The notes below the pieces were generated by a model. It was not told the DNA's origin, ran no database searches, and saw nothing but the letters and a program-made list of their open reading frames with translations. From contig NZ_JACCFL010000001.1 in NCBI RefSeq assembly GCF_013410375.1, positions 4,354,191-4,418,190 on the forward strand: a stretch of 64,000 nt of DNA. The letters run 5' to 3'. Each line of letters starts with the position of its first letter. Positions within the stretch are counted from its first letter, which is position 1. Source of the stretch: Leifsonia shinshuensis. GTDB taxonomy: Bacteria; Actinomycetota; Actinomycetes; Actinomycetales; Microbacteriaceae. This document shows, one piece after another, positions 32,772-41,148 of the stretch. Both the position numbers and the translations under genes were made by a program.

Positions 32772-33655
32772 AGCTGGGCCCTGACGTGCCGCGCGAGCGC
32801 TCCGTGCGTACCCACCCAGACGTCGTCGAAGCGTCGAATGTGCGCGAGGAGCTCGTCCACGATCCACAGTCGCGAACGGTGGCCGATCACGTGCGGGTGC
32901 AGGGTGAGCTGGAAGAGCCCGCGCTGCTCTCTCGCCCGGTCGAACTCGTCGGTCCAGATGCGGAGGACCTCCCGCGGCGAAATCTGAGGCCGGAGACCGG
33001 AGAACCGATCCATCGTCAGATACGGTGCATCGTCGCGGATCCACTCCACGGGTATCTCGACGACTCCCGTCCGTTCGCCCCGCTCGAGCAGTTCGTACGG
33101 CTCCGTGTCCGCCATGAGCGAGGAGTCGTACTCGAAACCGTGCTCACGGATGATGCTCAGCGTGTGCGGCGAGAAGTCCCACGACGGTGTCCGGATCCCG
33201 GTCGGGCGGAATCCGAGTTGTTCCTCGAACACGCGGGCACTGCGTTCGACGAGTTCGGACTCGTCTTCCGCGGAGAGCAGTGTGTTGCGCTCGTGGATCC
33301 AGCCATGCAGCCCCACCTCGTGCCCGCGAGCGACGTAGGAGGGCGCTTCGTCGGGCCGGAGCGATGCACACACGGCCGGCATGAAGAACGTGGCGGGCAC
33401 GCCGTGCCGATCGAGGAGGTCCAGCACGCGCGGCACGGCCACCCGCGCCCCGAACTCCCCCTGGGCCATCCGCCCAGGCGATGTCTCGCCGTCGCGGAGC
33501 GCCAGCGTCTCATGGTCGGAGTCGAAGGAGAGCAGGACGGCCACGTCGGCCTGATCCGGCCACCGGGACGCGCCGGGCGCGGCGAGTTCCCGCCCGGCGC
33601 GCACGTGCTCGACGTGACCGCGCCACTGCTCCTCCGGCCACTGCCATGGTTCCAT
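32768..33655 (-). CDS. NodB-type polysaccharide deacetylase / amidohydrolase
   Basis: 295 residues, NodB homology domain with metal ligands in LSFDSDHETLAL (Asp pair), HEVGLHGWIHE (His pair) and catalytic region RTPSWDFSPHTL. No signal peptide, so unlike wall-modifying deacetylases it acts in the cytosol, as allantoinase-like/PuuE-type amidohydrolases do. Starts 18 bp after the aminotransferase gene. Probably removes an acyl group or opens an amide of the imported substrate (inference). Confidence 0.88.
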   Translation of the reverse strand: MEPWQWPEEQWRGHVEHVRAGRELAAPGASRWPDQADVAVLLSFDSDHETLALRDGETSPGRMAQGEFGARVAVPRVLDLLDRHGVPATFFMPAVCASLRPDEAPSYVARGHEVGLHGWIHERNTLLSAEDESELVERSARVFEEQLGFRPTGIRTPSWDFSPHTLSIIREHGFEYDSSLMADTEPYELLERGERTGVVEIPVEWIRDDAPYLTMDRFSGLRPQISPREVLRIWTDEFDRAREQRGLFQLTLHPHVIGHRSRLWIVDELLAHIRRFDDVWVGTHGALARHVRAQL

Positions 33656-33673
33656 CAGCTGCGGGTGCCTTTC

Positions 33674-34963
33674 TCAGCCGAGCAGAGCGGCGAGGACCTT
33701 GTTGACGCCGTGACCGATCTGCGCAATCTGGGCGGGCGTGTAGTCGGGGCTGACGTCGATGTGGATCGCGCGCTCCAGGAGCTCGTTGGTGCGAGGGCAG
33801 CTGGACGGGTCGAGCCGCGTGATGTCGGGAGCCGCGTCCCACGGCGTGCGCGAGGACCAGCTGCGGCCCTGGATCATCGGGTCCCAGTGGTAGGCGACGT
33901 GGTAGTCGGTGATGGCCGGGTTGAACAGGCGGGTGGCGGGGACGCCTTCGGACTGGAGGGCGGTCACCACCTGTCCGGTGCGCGCCGAGTCGGGCAGGAA
34001 TCCGATCAGAGCGATACCGGCGTCGCCGGCCGGGTCCCACTGGTGACGCCAGGTCACCCCCGCGGCCGTGGCGATCTCAGCGACCTGAGCTCGGAGGGCG
34101 GCGTGGTTGCGACGGGCGTCCGCGAGGATGTCGTCGAGCTTCTCGAGCTGGGCGCCCGCGACCGCGCCCTGGAGCTCGGACATGCGGCCGGTGGTACCGA
34201 CGAAGGTGCCCGTCTCCTTGAGGGAGGCGCGCAGGCTGCCTGCGACGTCGTGGAACATCAGGGCCCGCTCGTAGAGGGAGCGTGAATTCGTCGTGACCAG
34301 TCCGCCCTCGCCGCTGGTGAGGATCTTGTTGAACTGGAGGCTGAAGATACCGATGTCGCCGATGGTCCCGAGCCGGCGCCCGTGGAAGCTGGCCCCGCAC
34401 GCCTGGGCGGTGTCCTCCAGGATTCGCAGATCGTGCCGGCGAGCGAGCTCCAACAGGCCGTCCATGTCGGAGGCGCCGCCCCGCATGTGGACGGTGAGGA
34501 TGACTTTCGTCCGGTCGGTGATCCGGTTCGCCACATCGGCGACGTCCAGAGTCAGGCTCTCGTCCACCTCGGCGATCACGGGAACACCGCCCACGAACAG
34601 GACCGCAGCGGCGCTGGCGATCCATGTGTAGGCGGGCACGATCACCTCGTCGCCCGGCCCGACGCCCAGCGCGGCCAGGCTCGACGCCAGCGCGATGCTG
34701 CCGCTGGACACGGCGAGGACGTGCGCCACGCCGAACTTCTCGGCGACGGCCGCCTCCAGCTCCTCCACCTTGGACGGGGCCTCACCCGGGCCGTAGTAGC
34801 GGAACAGTCGCTTGGAGCGCAGCACATCGAGCACCGCGGCCTCCTCCTCGGCGCCGATACGCATCCCACCGGGATACATCGGCGGGAGCGCCTCCGAGAC
34901 GGCACGAGCGCCGCCGTTCACAGCCAGGGAGGCGTCCGTCAGAACAACATCGAAAACCGTCAT
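33674..34963 (-). CDS. DegT/DnrJ/EryC1/StrS-family aminotransferase
   Basis: 429 residues from MTVFDVVLTDASLAVNGG. PLP-enzyme hallmarks: AVSSGSIALASSLAALGVGPGDEVI, PAYTWIASAAAVLFVGG, ILEDTAQACGASFHGRRLG (cofactor Asp) and FSLQFNKILTSGEGG with the Schiff-base Lys. The sequence is nearer sugar/cyclitol aminotransferases (StsC-like) than amino-acid enzymes. First gene of a six-gene leftward operon under LacI control; in a catabolic context it would convert an amino sugar or aminocyclitol to the keto form. Confidence 0.9.
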   Translation of the reverse strand: MTVFDVVLTDASLAVNGGARAVSEALPPMYPGGMRIGAEEEAAVLDVLRSKRLFRYYGPGEAPSKVEELEAAVAEKFGVAHVLAVSSGSIALASSLAALGVGPGDEVIVPAYTWIASAAAVLFVGGVPVIAEVDESLTLDVADVANRITDRTKVILTVHMRGGASDMDGLLELARRHDLRILEDTAQACGASFHGRRLGTIGDIGIFSLQFNKILTSGEGGLVTTNSRSLYERALMFHDVAGSLRASLKETGTFVGTTGRMSELQGAVAGAQLEKLDDILADARRNHAALRAQVAEIATAAGVTWRHQWDPAGDAGIALIGFLPDSARTGQVVTALQSEGVPATRLFNPAITDYHVAYHWDPMIQGRSWSSRTPWDAAPDITRLDPSSCPRTNELLERAIHIDVSPDYTPAQIAQIGHGVNKVLAALLG

Positions 34964-35062
34964 TGGTCCGTTTCCTTCGTTTATCAGAAAATGCGGGAAT
35001 CTGTGGGCGAGGCGCGGGCGGGGGCAGGGCACAGCCGGCGTCGATGGCGCTTCGCAAGCGGA

Positions 35063-35122
35063 ACAGAACCGGTTCTGTGAACCGGTTCTGTAGAATGTAA
35101 TGCGACCCGATCCCGGAGTCAA
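35063..35122 (-). promoter_or_regulatory. LacI-repressed promoter 2 (DegT catabolic operon)
   Basis: On the minus strand -35 TTGACT (35122-35117), 17-bp spacer, -10 TACATT (35099-35094), then two bases and operator ACAGAACCGGTTC-ACA-GAACCGGTTCTGT (35091-35063). Same geometry as promoter 1. Located between the aminotransferase and lacI, so it may also autoregulate lacI. Confidence 0.9.
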
Positions 35123-35173
35123 GCTCGCCGATCGCCGCGTTCGTTCTACTCTCGAGAGCAGAAAGGGAGGCCC

Positions 35174-36175
35174 ATGTCGAACAGACCGACCATTTCCGAC
35201 CTCGCCGCCGAACTGGGGCTGTCGAAGTCGGCCGTCTCCAACGCCTTGCGCGGCGTCCCCCTCGTGAGCGCCGAGACAACCGCCCGCGTCCAGGAGTACG
35301 CACGCGAGCGTGGCTGGCGCCCGAACGCGGCCGCTCGCGCGCTCTCGCTCTCGCGCAGCGACAACATCGGCATCGTGCTCGTCCAGGTCGACTCCCTGCT
35401 GGGCACCGAGTCCTTCTACATGAGCGCCATCGCCGGCATCGAGCGGGTCCTGAGTCCGCAGGGCAAGAACCTCCTGCTGCGGACGATCGACTCCCCCGAC
35501 GACGAGCGGAGCATCTACGAGTCATGGATCACGGAGGGCCGCGTGGACGGGGTGATCCTCTTCGACCGCCTGGTCGATGACGCCCGACCACGCCTGCTGG
35601 ACGAGCGACAGCTTCCCTACGCCTTCTTCGGCGATGCCGACGACGCCTCCTCGGCGGAGCTCGTCATCGAAGAGACGCGCACGATCGCCACCCACCTGGC
35701 CGCCCTCGGGCATCGTTCGCTCCTGTTCCTCGGAGGGCCGGCAGAGCTGGCCCACGAGGAGGAGCGATCCGCGCACCTGACAAGCATCTCCGCCGAGAAC
35801 GGGATGGCGAGCCGGATCATCCGCGGCGGCTACTCGATCGCCGACGGCCGGAACGGCGCGCGAGAGGGAATCGCAGCCGGCGACGTCACTGCGGTAATCG
35901 CGTCCAGCGACCTGCTCGCCCTCGGCGCCGCCACGGAGCTCGCCGCATCCGGCCGCGACGATGTCGCCATCGTGAGCTGGGACGACTCGCTGCTCTGCCG
36001 ATACTCACCGGTTCCACTGACGGCCCTCGACCGCCGCCATGCGGAGTCCGGGGAGATCGCCGCCCGCCAGCTCGTGAACGCGGCCTACTCCACCGGACTC
36101 CATCCGGTCCCGCACCGGCCGAGCGAGCTCCTCATCCGCGAATCCAGCAGGCCGCACCTCTCTCGGGTTCCGTAG
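35174..36175 (+). CDS. LacI-family transcriptional regulator of the catabolic regulon
   Basis: 333 residues. N-terminal helix-turn-helix plus hinge (PTISDLAAELGLSKSAVSNALRG, RPNAAARALSLSRSDNIGIV) and a periplasmic-binding-protein effector domain (GVILFDRL, AAGDVTAVIASSDLLALGAA, VAIVSWDDSLL, PLTALDRR). AAAGGGAGG ribosome site. The three operators in this window all lie next to the operons flanking it, which makes it the probable repressor; the inducer is unknown. Confidence 0.95.
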   Translation: MSNRPTISDLAAELGLSKSAVSNALRGVPLVSAETTARVQEYARERGWRPNAAARALSLSRSDNIGIVLVQVDSLLGTESFYMSAIAGIERVLSPQGKNLLLRTIDSPDDERSIYESWITEGRVDGVILFDRLVDDARPRLLDERQLPYAFFGDADDASSAELVIEETRTIATHLAALGHRSLLFLGGPAELAHEEERSAHLTSISAENGMASRIIRGGYSIADGRNGAREGIAAGDVTAVIASSDLLALGAATELAASGRDDVAIVSWDDSLLCRYSPVPLTALDRRHAESGEIAARQLVNAAYSTGLHPVPHRPSELLIRESSRPHLSRVP

Positions 36176-36365
36176 CACCTGTGCATCCAGTCGGCGCATA
36201 GCCTCCTGTCAGAGCTTCTCCAGAGCAGTCGGATACCGTTGATCGACGCAGTCCAGAAACGCTCTGCAGCCTGCGCACTCCGGCCATCATCGTTCGCTGG
36301 CCGCGTCGTGCGGCATCCGGCGTAGGCGGACCGCTCTCTCCCCACATTCTCCGAACACTCGCTGT

Positions 36366-36425
36366 TGACGCATACGCGAATGCGACTTATCTTTTACAGA
36401 ACCGATTCACAGAACCGGTTCTGTG
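36366..36425 (+). promoter_or_regulatory. LacI-repressed promoter 3 (second ABC importer operon)
   Basis: -35 TTGACG (36366-36371), 17-bp spacer, -10 TATCTT (36389-36394), two bases, then operator ACAGAACCGATTC-ACA-GAACCGGTTCTGT (36397-36425), differing from a perfect repeat by one base (A for G). Same architecture as promoters 1 and 2. Confidence 0.9.
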
Positions 36426-36530
36426 GCAAGAGCCCATACGCGAACGCGATCGGACTTGTCGGACTCGGCGCCGATGCAACGCAGCATCGCCCAGGACGGT
36501 CGAGCAGCTAGAACCCGAAAGGAAAGCACA

Positions 36531-37883
36531 ATGAAGTACAACCTCTCGTCCTCGGGCAGGCGAAGGCTGCGCGCGAGCGCGGTCATCGCCTCCCTCGCCA
36601 TCGCTGGTGTCGCCCTCGCCGGCTGTTCGGCGAGCGGAAACGCCACCCAAGCGGCCCCGGCGGCGCCGAGCAAGCTCAGCGGAACGGTCTCGCTGTGGCA
36701 CTACTGGACCGACCGTGAGGCCAAGGCCGTCCAGTCCCTCGTCGACGACTTCGAGAAGGCGAACCCCGGCGTCAAGGTCGTGGTCCACCCGGCCCAGGAC
36801 GACGGGAAGCTGACCCAGGTCATCGCCTCGGGCTCGAACACCGTCGACGTCGCGTGGCTCGCCACGCCGCTTCAGCTCGGCACGCTCTGCCCGAGCGGAG
36901 GCTTCAAGGACCTCGGACCGTACCTCACGCGCGACAAGGTGAGCCTCTCGCAGTTCTCGGCCGTGCCGCGGGCGAACTCCTCCTACAAGGGCGTGCAGTG
37001 CAGCCTGCCCTCGGTGGCCGACTCCTACGGCCTCTACTACAACAGCGCCCTGGCCGCCGCGGCCGGCATCACGTCGCCGCCGAAGACCCTGAGCGAGCTC
37101 GAGTCCGACGCGCTCAAGATGACCACCTACAACCCGGACGGCAGCATCAAGACCCTCGGCTTCAACCCGTTGATGGGCTTCTACCAGAACAAGCCGGAGG
37201 CCTACGCTCCGATCGCCGGCGCGACCTGGGGGACCTCGACGAAGAGCGAGCTGGACACGAAGAACTGGGCCGACCTGATGAGCTGGCAGAAGGCCTTCGT
37301 CGACAAGATCGGCTACGCCAAGCTCAAGGCGTTCACGTCCGGCCTCGGGGACGAGTTCTCGGCGAACAACGCGTTCCAGACCGGCCAGGTCGGCATGATG
37401 ATGGACGGGGAGTGGCGTGTCGCCTTCATCCGCGACCAAACCCCGAACCTGCAGTACCAGACGGCGCCGTTCCCGGTGCTCGACGGGCACTCCGACCTCT
37501 ACGGCGGCGGCTACAGCGTGGCGAACGTCCTGGGCATCGCCAAGAACTCGCAGCACACGGAACTGGCCTGGGCGCTGCTCAAGTACCTCACGACGAACGA
37601 TGCCGGGCTGGTGAAGCTCGCCAACTCGGTCGCGAACATCCCGCCGACCACCGCTGCGATCCACGGAACCTACAGCCTCCCGTCGCAGTTCAACACGTTC
37701 CTCACGATCGCCGGCAACCGGAACGTCGGGACTCCGCCGAACACGGCGATCGGGCACGGCCCGCAGGACACGCTGCTCACTGCGTGGCAGGCCTACCAGT
37801 CGGGTGGCGCCGCCGACCCGAGCAAGGTGCTCAAGGACGCCGACACCTCGATCAACGGCTCCCTCGGGCTGAGCGCCGGCTGA
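36531..37883 (+). CDS. ABC sugar-binding lipoprotein (second importer)
   Basis: 450 residues from MKYNLSSSGRRRLRASA behind AAAGGAAAG; lipobox LAGC near residue 33. Family-1 binding protein (VSLWHYWTDREAKAVQSLV, FEKANPGVKVVVHPAQDDG, GQVGMMMDGEWRVAFI). It is not closely similar by eye to the first receptor (27995-29302), suggesting two related but different ligands or anomers. Confidence 0.93.
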   Translation: MKYNLSSSGRRRLRASAVIASLAIAGVALAGCSASGNATQAAPAAPSKLSGTVSLWHYWTDREAKAVQSLVDDFEKANPGVKVVVHPAQDDGKLTQVIASGSNTVDVAWLATPLQLGTLCPSGGFKDLGPYLTRDKVSLSQFSAVPRANSSYKGVQCSLPSVADSYGLYYNSALAAAAGITSPPKTLSELESDALKMTTYNPDGSIKTLGFNPLMGFYQNKPEAYAPIAGATWGTSTKSELDTKNWADLMSWQKAFVDKIGYAKLKAFTSGLGDEFSANNAFQTGQVGMMMDGEWRVAFIRDQTPNLQYQTAPFPVLDGHSDLYGGGYSVANVLGIAKNSQHTELAWALLKYLTTNDAGLVKLANSVANIPPTTAAIHGTYSLPSQFNTFLTIAGNRNVGTPPNTAIGHGPQDTLLTAWQAYQSGGAADPSKVLKDADTSINGSLGLSAG

Positions 37884-37910
37884 CGCACCGGCTCCACCAA
37901 GGAAAGACTG

Positions 37911-38921
37911 ATGGTCAATCTCACAGTCGCCCCGCCGCGGGCATCACGATCCGAGCAGCCCGCTCCGCTCGTGGTGCCCCCGCGGCGGCGGGCACGTCGC
38001 CCGCGACGGCTCGCTCCGGTCGTGATGCTCGCCCCCGCGGTACTCGGACTGGTCGTGTTCTTCGCCTACCCGCTGATCGCCGACGTGGTGCTCTCGTTCA
38101 CGAACTTCAACCAGCTCGGAGCCCCGTCCTTCATCGGATTCCGCAACTACGTCTTCATGTTCACGCAGGACCCGCGGCTGATCACCGCGACGATGAACAC
38201 GCTGTGGTTCGTCGTCATCCTGGTGCCGTGCCGCATGATCGGGGCCCTGCTGACGGCACTGCTGGTGAGCAAGGCGCGCCGGGCGGTCGGCCTGTTCCGC
38301 ACGATCCTCTACATGCCGGCCCTGCTTCCTCCGGTCGCCGCCGTCATCGCGTTCGTCTTCCTCTTCAACCCGGGGACCGGCCCCGTCAACGCACTGCTGC
38401 GCTCGGTCGGGATCCAGGGCCCGCTGTGGTTCAACGACCCGTCCTGGTCGAAGCCCTCCCTCGTCCTCATGGGGCTGTGGATGGCCGGCGACATGATGAT
38501 CATCTTCCTGGCGGCGCTGCTGGATTCGCCGGTGGACCAGCACGAGGCCGCGTCCCTCGACGGGGCCAACGCCGTCCAGCGCTTCTGGTACATCACGATG
38601 CCTTCGCTCTCGCCGGTGATCCTGTTCGCCGCGGTCACCGGCGGCATCGCCGCGCTGCAGTACTTCACGGAGGCGGCCATCGCCTCGTCCGTCGCCAGTG
38701 GCCGCTCAGGAGTGGGCATCACGTTGTCCCAGGTGCTCGGCTACCCGAACGACTCGCTGCTGACGTTCTCGCAGTGGCTCTACACCCGAGGGTTCGGAGA
38801 GTTCCAGCTCGGCTACGCGTCGGCGCTGGCCGTGGCGATGCTCGTCGTGACGTCGCTGCTTCTCCTGCTGGTCGCGCGCCAGATCCGTTCCTTCATCAAC
38901 CCGACAAAGGAGTCCAGATGA
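37911..38921 (+). CDS. Carbohydrate ABC permease, MalF type (second importer)
   Basis: 336 residues with six helices after a basic, disordered N-terminus; EAA loop QHEAASLDGANAVQRFWYITMPSLSP. Stop overlaps the next permease start by 4 bp. Forms the channel with 38918-39751. Confidence 0.93.
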   Translation: MVNLTVAPPRASRSEQPAPLVVPPRRRARRPRRLAPVVMLAPAVLGLVVFFAYPLIADVVLSFTNFNQLGAPSFIGFRNYVFMFTQDPRLITATMNTLWFVVILVPCRMIGALLTALLVSKARRAVGLFRTILYMPALLPPVAAVIAFVFLFNPGTGPVNALLRSVGIQGPLWFNDPSWSKPSLVLMGLWMAGDMMIIFLAALLDSPVDQHEAASLDGANAVQRFWYITMPSLSPVILFAAVTGGIAALQYFTEAAIASSVASGRSGVGITLSQVLGYPNDSLLTFSQWLYTRGFGEFQLGYASALAVAMLVVTSLLLLLVARQIRSFINPTKESR

Positions 38922-39751
38922 GCGCCACCCGGACGCGGGTCCTGCACTGGATCGCCACCCATTCGCTGCTGATCGCCCTGTGCGTGATCGTTCTCTTCCC
39001 CATCGGGTTCGTCTTCCTCACCTCGGTGATGAGTCCGAGCCAGACGCTGACCGCGAGCTTCTGGCCCAACCCGTGGACGTGGAACAACTACATCCAGGTG
39101 TTCACCACGTCCCCGGTCTGGCTCTGGGCCGGCAACTCGTTCATCTACGCGGCCGGCGCGACCGTGTTCATGCTGCTCTCGTCGGTGCCCGCCGCGTACG
39201 TGCTGGCGAAGGTCCGGTTCCGCGGCAGCGGGCTCGTCTTCATGCTCTTCATCGTCGCGATGGTCCTGCCTCCGCAGATCACGGTCGTCCCGGTGTATCT
39301 GATGTGGGCGAAGATGGGCTTCACCGGCTCGCTGCTCCCCCTCGTGCTCCCGAACCTGCTCGGTGACGCGTTCTCGATCTTCCTCCTTCGGCAGTTCTTC
39401 CTGACCATCCCGAACGACTATCTGGAGGCCGCGCGGCTGGACGGCTGCGGCGACTGGCGGGCGCTCCTTCGCGTCATCGTCCCGATGGCGAGACCGGGGA
39501 TCGCCGCCGCCGCGCTCTTCGTCTTCGTGCGCGCCTGGAACGACTACTTCGGGCCGTTGCTCTACACCTCGGAGAATCAGTCCGCCTGGACGCTCTCCTT
39601 CGGTCTCGGCACGTTCAAGGGAACGCACGGGACGGACTGGGGCGCCACGATGGCGCTCACCATCGTGGCGACGCTGCCCATCGTGATCGTGTTCTTCCTC
39701 GCCCAGCGCACCTTCGTCCAGGGCGTGACGATGACCGGCGTCAAGGGATAG
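38918..39751 (+). CDS. Carbohydrate ABC permease, MalG type (second importer)
   Basis: 277 residues from MSATRTRVLHWIATHSLL; six helices; EAA loop DYLEAARLDGCGDWRALLRVIVPMARP. Translationally coupled to the MalF-type gene. No local ATPase; a shared MsiK-type ATPase elsewhere is the usual actinobacterial solution. Confidence 0.93.
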   Translation: MSATRTRVLHWIATHSLLIALCVIVLFPIGFVFLTSVMSPSQTLTASFWPNPWTWNNYIQVFTTSPVWLWAGNSFIYAAGATVFMLLSSVPAAYVLAKVRFRGSGLVFMLFIVAMVLPPQITVVPVYLMWAKMGFTGSLLPLVLPNLLGDAFSIFLLRQFFLTIPNDYLEAARLDGCGDWRALLRVIVPMARPGIAAAALFVFVRAWNDYFGPLLYTSENQSAWTLSFGLGTFKGTHGTDWGATMALTIVATLPIVIVFFLAQRTFVQGVTMTGVKG

Positions 39752-39802
39752 TGCACGCCGAGAAGCACGCGCGCCCCCTTTATTTCTGAAGTCAGGAGAC
39801 CC

Positions 39803-40606
39803 ATGCCCACCACGTCTGTACAGATGTACTCCCTGCGCCACAGCGCCGACGTCGACCTCGAACGCACCGTCGCCCGCGCCCGCGAGATCGGCTACGAGAA
39901 CATCGAGCCGTACGGATTCGTCGAGAACGTCGAAACCTACGAGCGCGCCCTTTCCGCGAGCGGTGTGCGGGCGCCTTCGGGCCACGCCCCCGTCATCGAC
40001 TCCGCGGATCCGAGCGCCGCCTTCGACGCCGCCAAGCGGCTCGGGATGCAGATCGTGATCGACCCGTTCGTGCCCGAACATCGCTGGCGCACCGCTGACG
40101 ACGCCAAGAGACTCGCGGACCGCGTCAACGAGTTGGCCGTGCTCGCGCACGCCCACGAACTCACGTTCGGGTACCACAACCACCAGTGGGAGTTCGCGAA
40201 CACGGTGGACGGGCGACCGGTCTTCGAGCTCTTCGTCGACGGCCTCGCGCCGGAGGTCGTCCTCGAGGTCGACACGTTCTGGGTCACCGTCGGGGGCGCC
40301 GACGCCCCGGCGTTGCTCAGAGCTCACGAAGACCGGGTGGTCGCGATCCATGTCAAGGACGGCAGAGTCGCCCCTGACATCCTCGCCGGCCTGTCCTCCG
40401 AGGACCCCCGGCATGCCGCCGAAACGCTCGAGTTCGTCTTCCAGCACCAGACCCCGGCAGGACAGGGCGACCTCGACGTGAAGGCGATCCTCGCCGCGGC
40501 GCCGCGGGCTCTCCGTGTCGTCGAATTCGACACCTACCGCGGCGACGTCTTCGAGGGCATCGCTCAGTCTTTGTCCTGGCTCGGTCGGAACGACCTCGAC
40601 GGGTGA
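39803..40606 (+). CDS. Sugar phosphate isomerase/epimerase (xylose-isomerase-like TIM barrel)
   Basis: 267 residues of the AP-endonuclease-2/IolE/IolI superfamily. Metal ligand positions are visible as FGYHNHQWEF (His), LEVDTFWVTVGG (Glu/Asp), IHVKDGR (His/Asp) and VVEFDTYRGD (Glu). The VSMYSLR-like opening reads VQMYSLRHSADV. Last gene of the second importer operon. In inositol/cyclitol catabolism such enzymes isomerise keto-cyclitols, which would fit the aminotransferase upstream (inference). Confidence 0.9.
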   Translation: MPTTSVQMYSLRHSADVDLERTVARAREIGYENIEPYGFVENVETYERALSASGVRAPSGHAPVIDSADPSAAFDAAKRLGMQIVIDPFVPEHRWRTADDAKRLADRVNELAVLAHAHELTFGYHNHQWEFANTVDGRPVFELFVDGLAPEVVLEVDTFWVTVGGADAPALLRAHEDRVVAIHVKDGRVAPDILAGLSSEDPRHAAETLEFVFQHQTPAGQGDLDVKAILAAAPRALRVVEFDTYRGDVFEGIAQSLSWLGRNDLDG

Positions 40607-40639
40607 ACTTCCGCGCCCGGGGCCGGAGAACCAGCGAGC

Positions 40640-40855
40640 TCAGGCGTATCGGTTGCGGAACTCGATGTCCCCGAGCGCACTGAGAGCCTCGGCGAGGCTC
40701 CGGAAGGTGCCGAGCTGGCGGTCCGCCCAGTCCCATAGCAGGTAGCCGGAGGCCGTGCGCCACACCTGGCCGGCCACCAGCAGGCTTTCTCGCCGTTGTA
40801 CGTCCCAGCGTCCGTCGCCTGCTTGGATGATCTCGAACTCGTCGTTGTACGACAT
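40640..40855 (-). CDS. Small hypothetical protein
   Basis: 71 residues from MSYNDEFEIIQAGDGRWDVQR, chosen because a GGAGGTGAGT ribosome site lies directly upstream of this ATG. A compact beta-rich sequence (VWRTASGYLLWDWADRQLGTFRS) of unknown function; convergent with the isomerase gene. Confidence 0.65.
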   Translation of the reverse strand: MSYNDEFEIIQAGDGRWDVQRRESLLVAGQVWRTASGYLLWDWADRQLGTFRSLAEALSALGDIEFRNRYA

Positions 40856-41002
40856 ACTCACCTCCATGTGGGCGTGTCCCGGGAACGGTACGCGCGAATG
40901 GTTACCAATGGACCACCGTTCGACGACATCCGGGGTTCGATCGGCCGCGATCCTCCTGCGTCGGCGGCGCCGCTCGGGCCTGCCGGCGGGGGCCTCGCGC
41001 GT

Positions 41003-41036
41003 TTCATAGCCAGTTCATCGGAATTGTTCACCCGCG
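41003..41036 (+). promoter_or_regulatory. PHO-box-like repeats upstream of the secreted protein gene
   Basis: TTCATAGCCAG and TTCATCGGAAT occur 11 bp apart (41003 and 41014), followed by GTTCACCCGCG at 41026. Spacing and sequence resemble PhoP direct-repeat units. The 290-bp gap 40856-41148 otherwise shows no gene. Confidence 0.4.
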
Positions 41037-41148
41037 TGCCACTTTCGGAGGGTGCTGCGTTCAGTGCGCGCCCCGAGTGTGTGTTCGTCCGGGGCGCGGT
41101 TCCCTGTGAGCTCTCCGGCGTCGATCAGGTCTTATCGAAGGAGAAATG

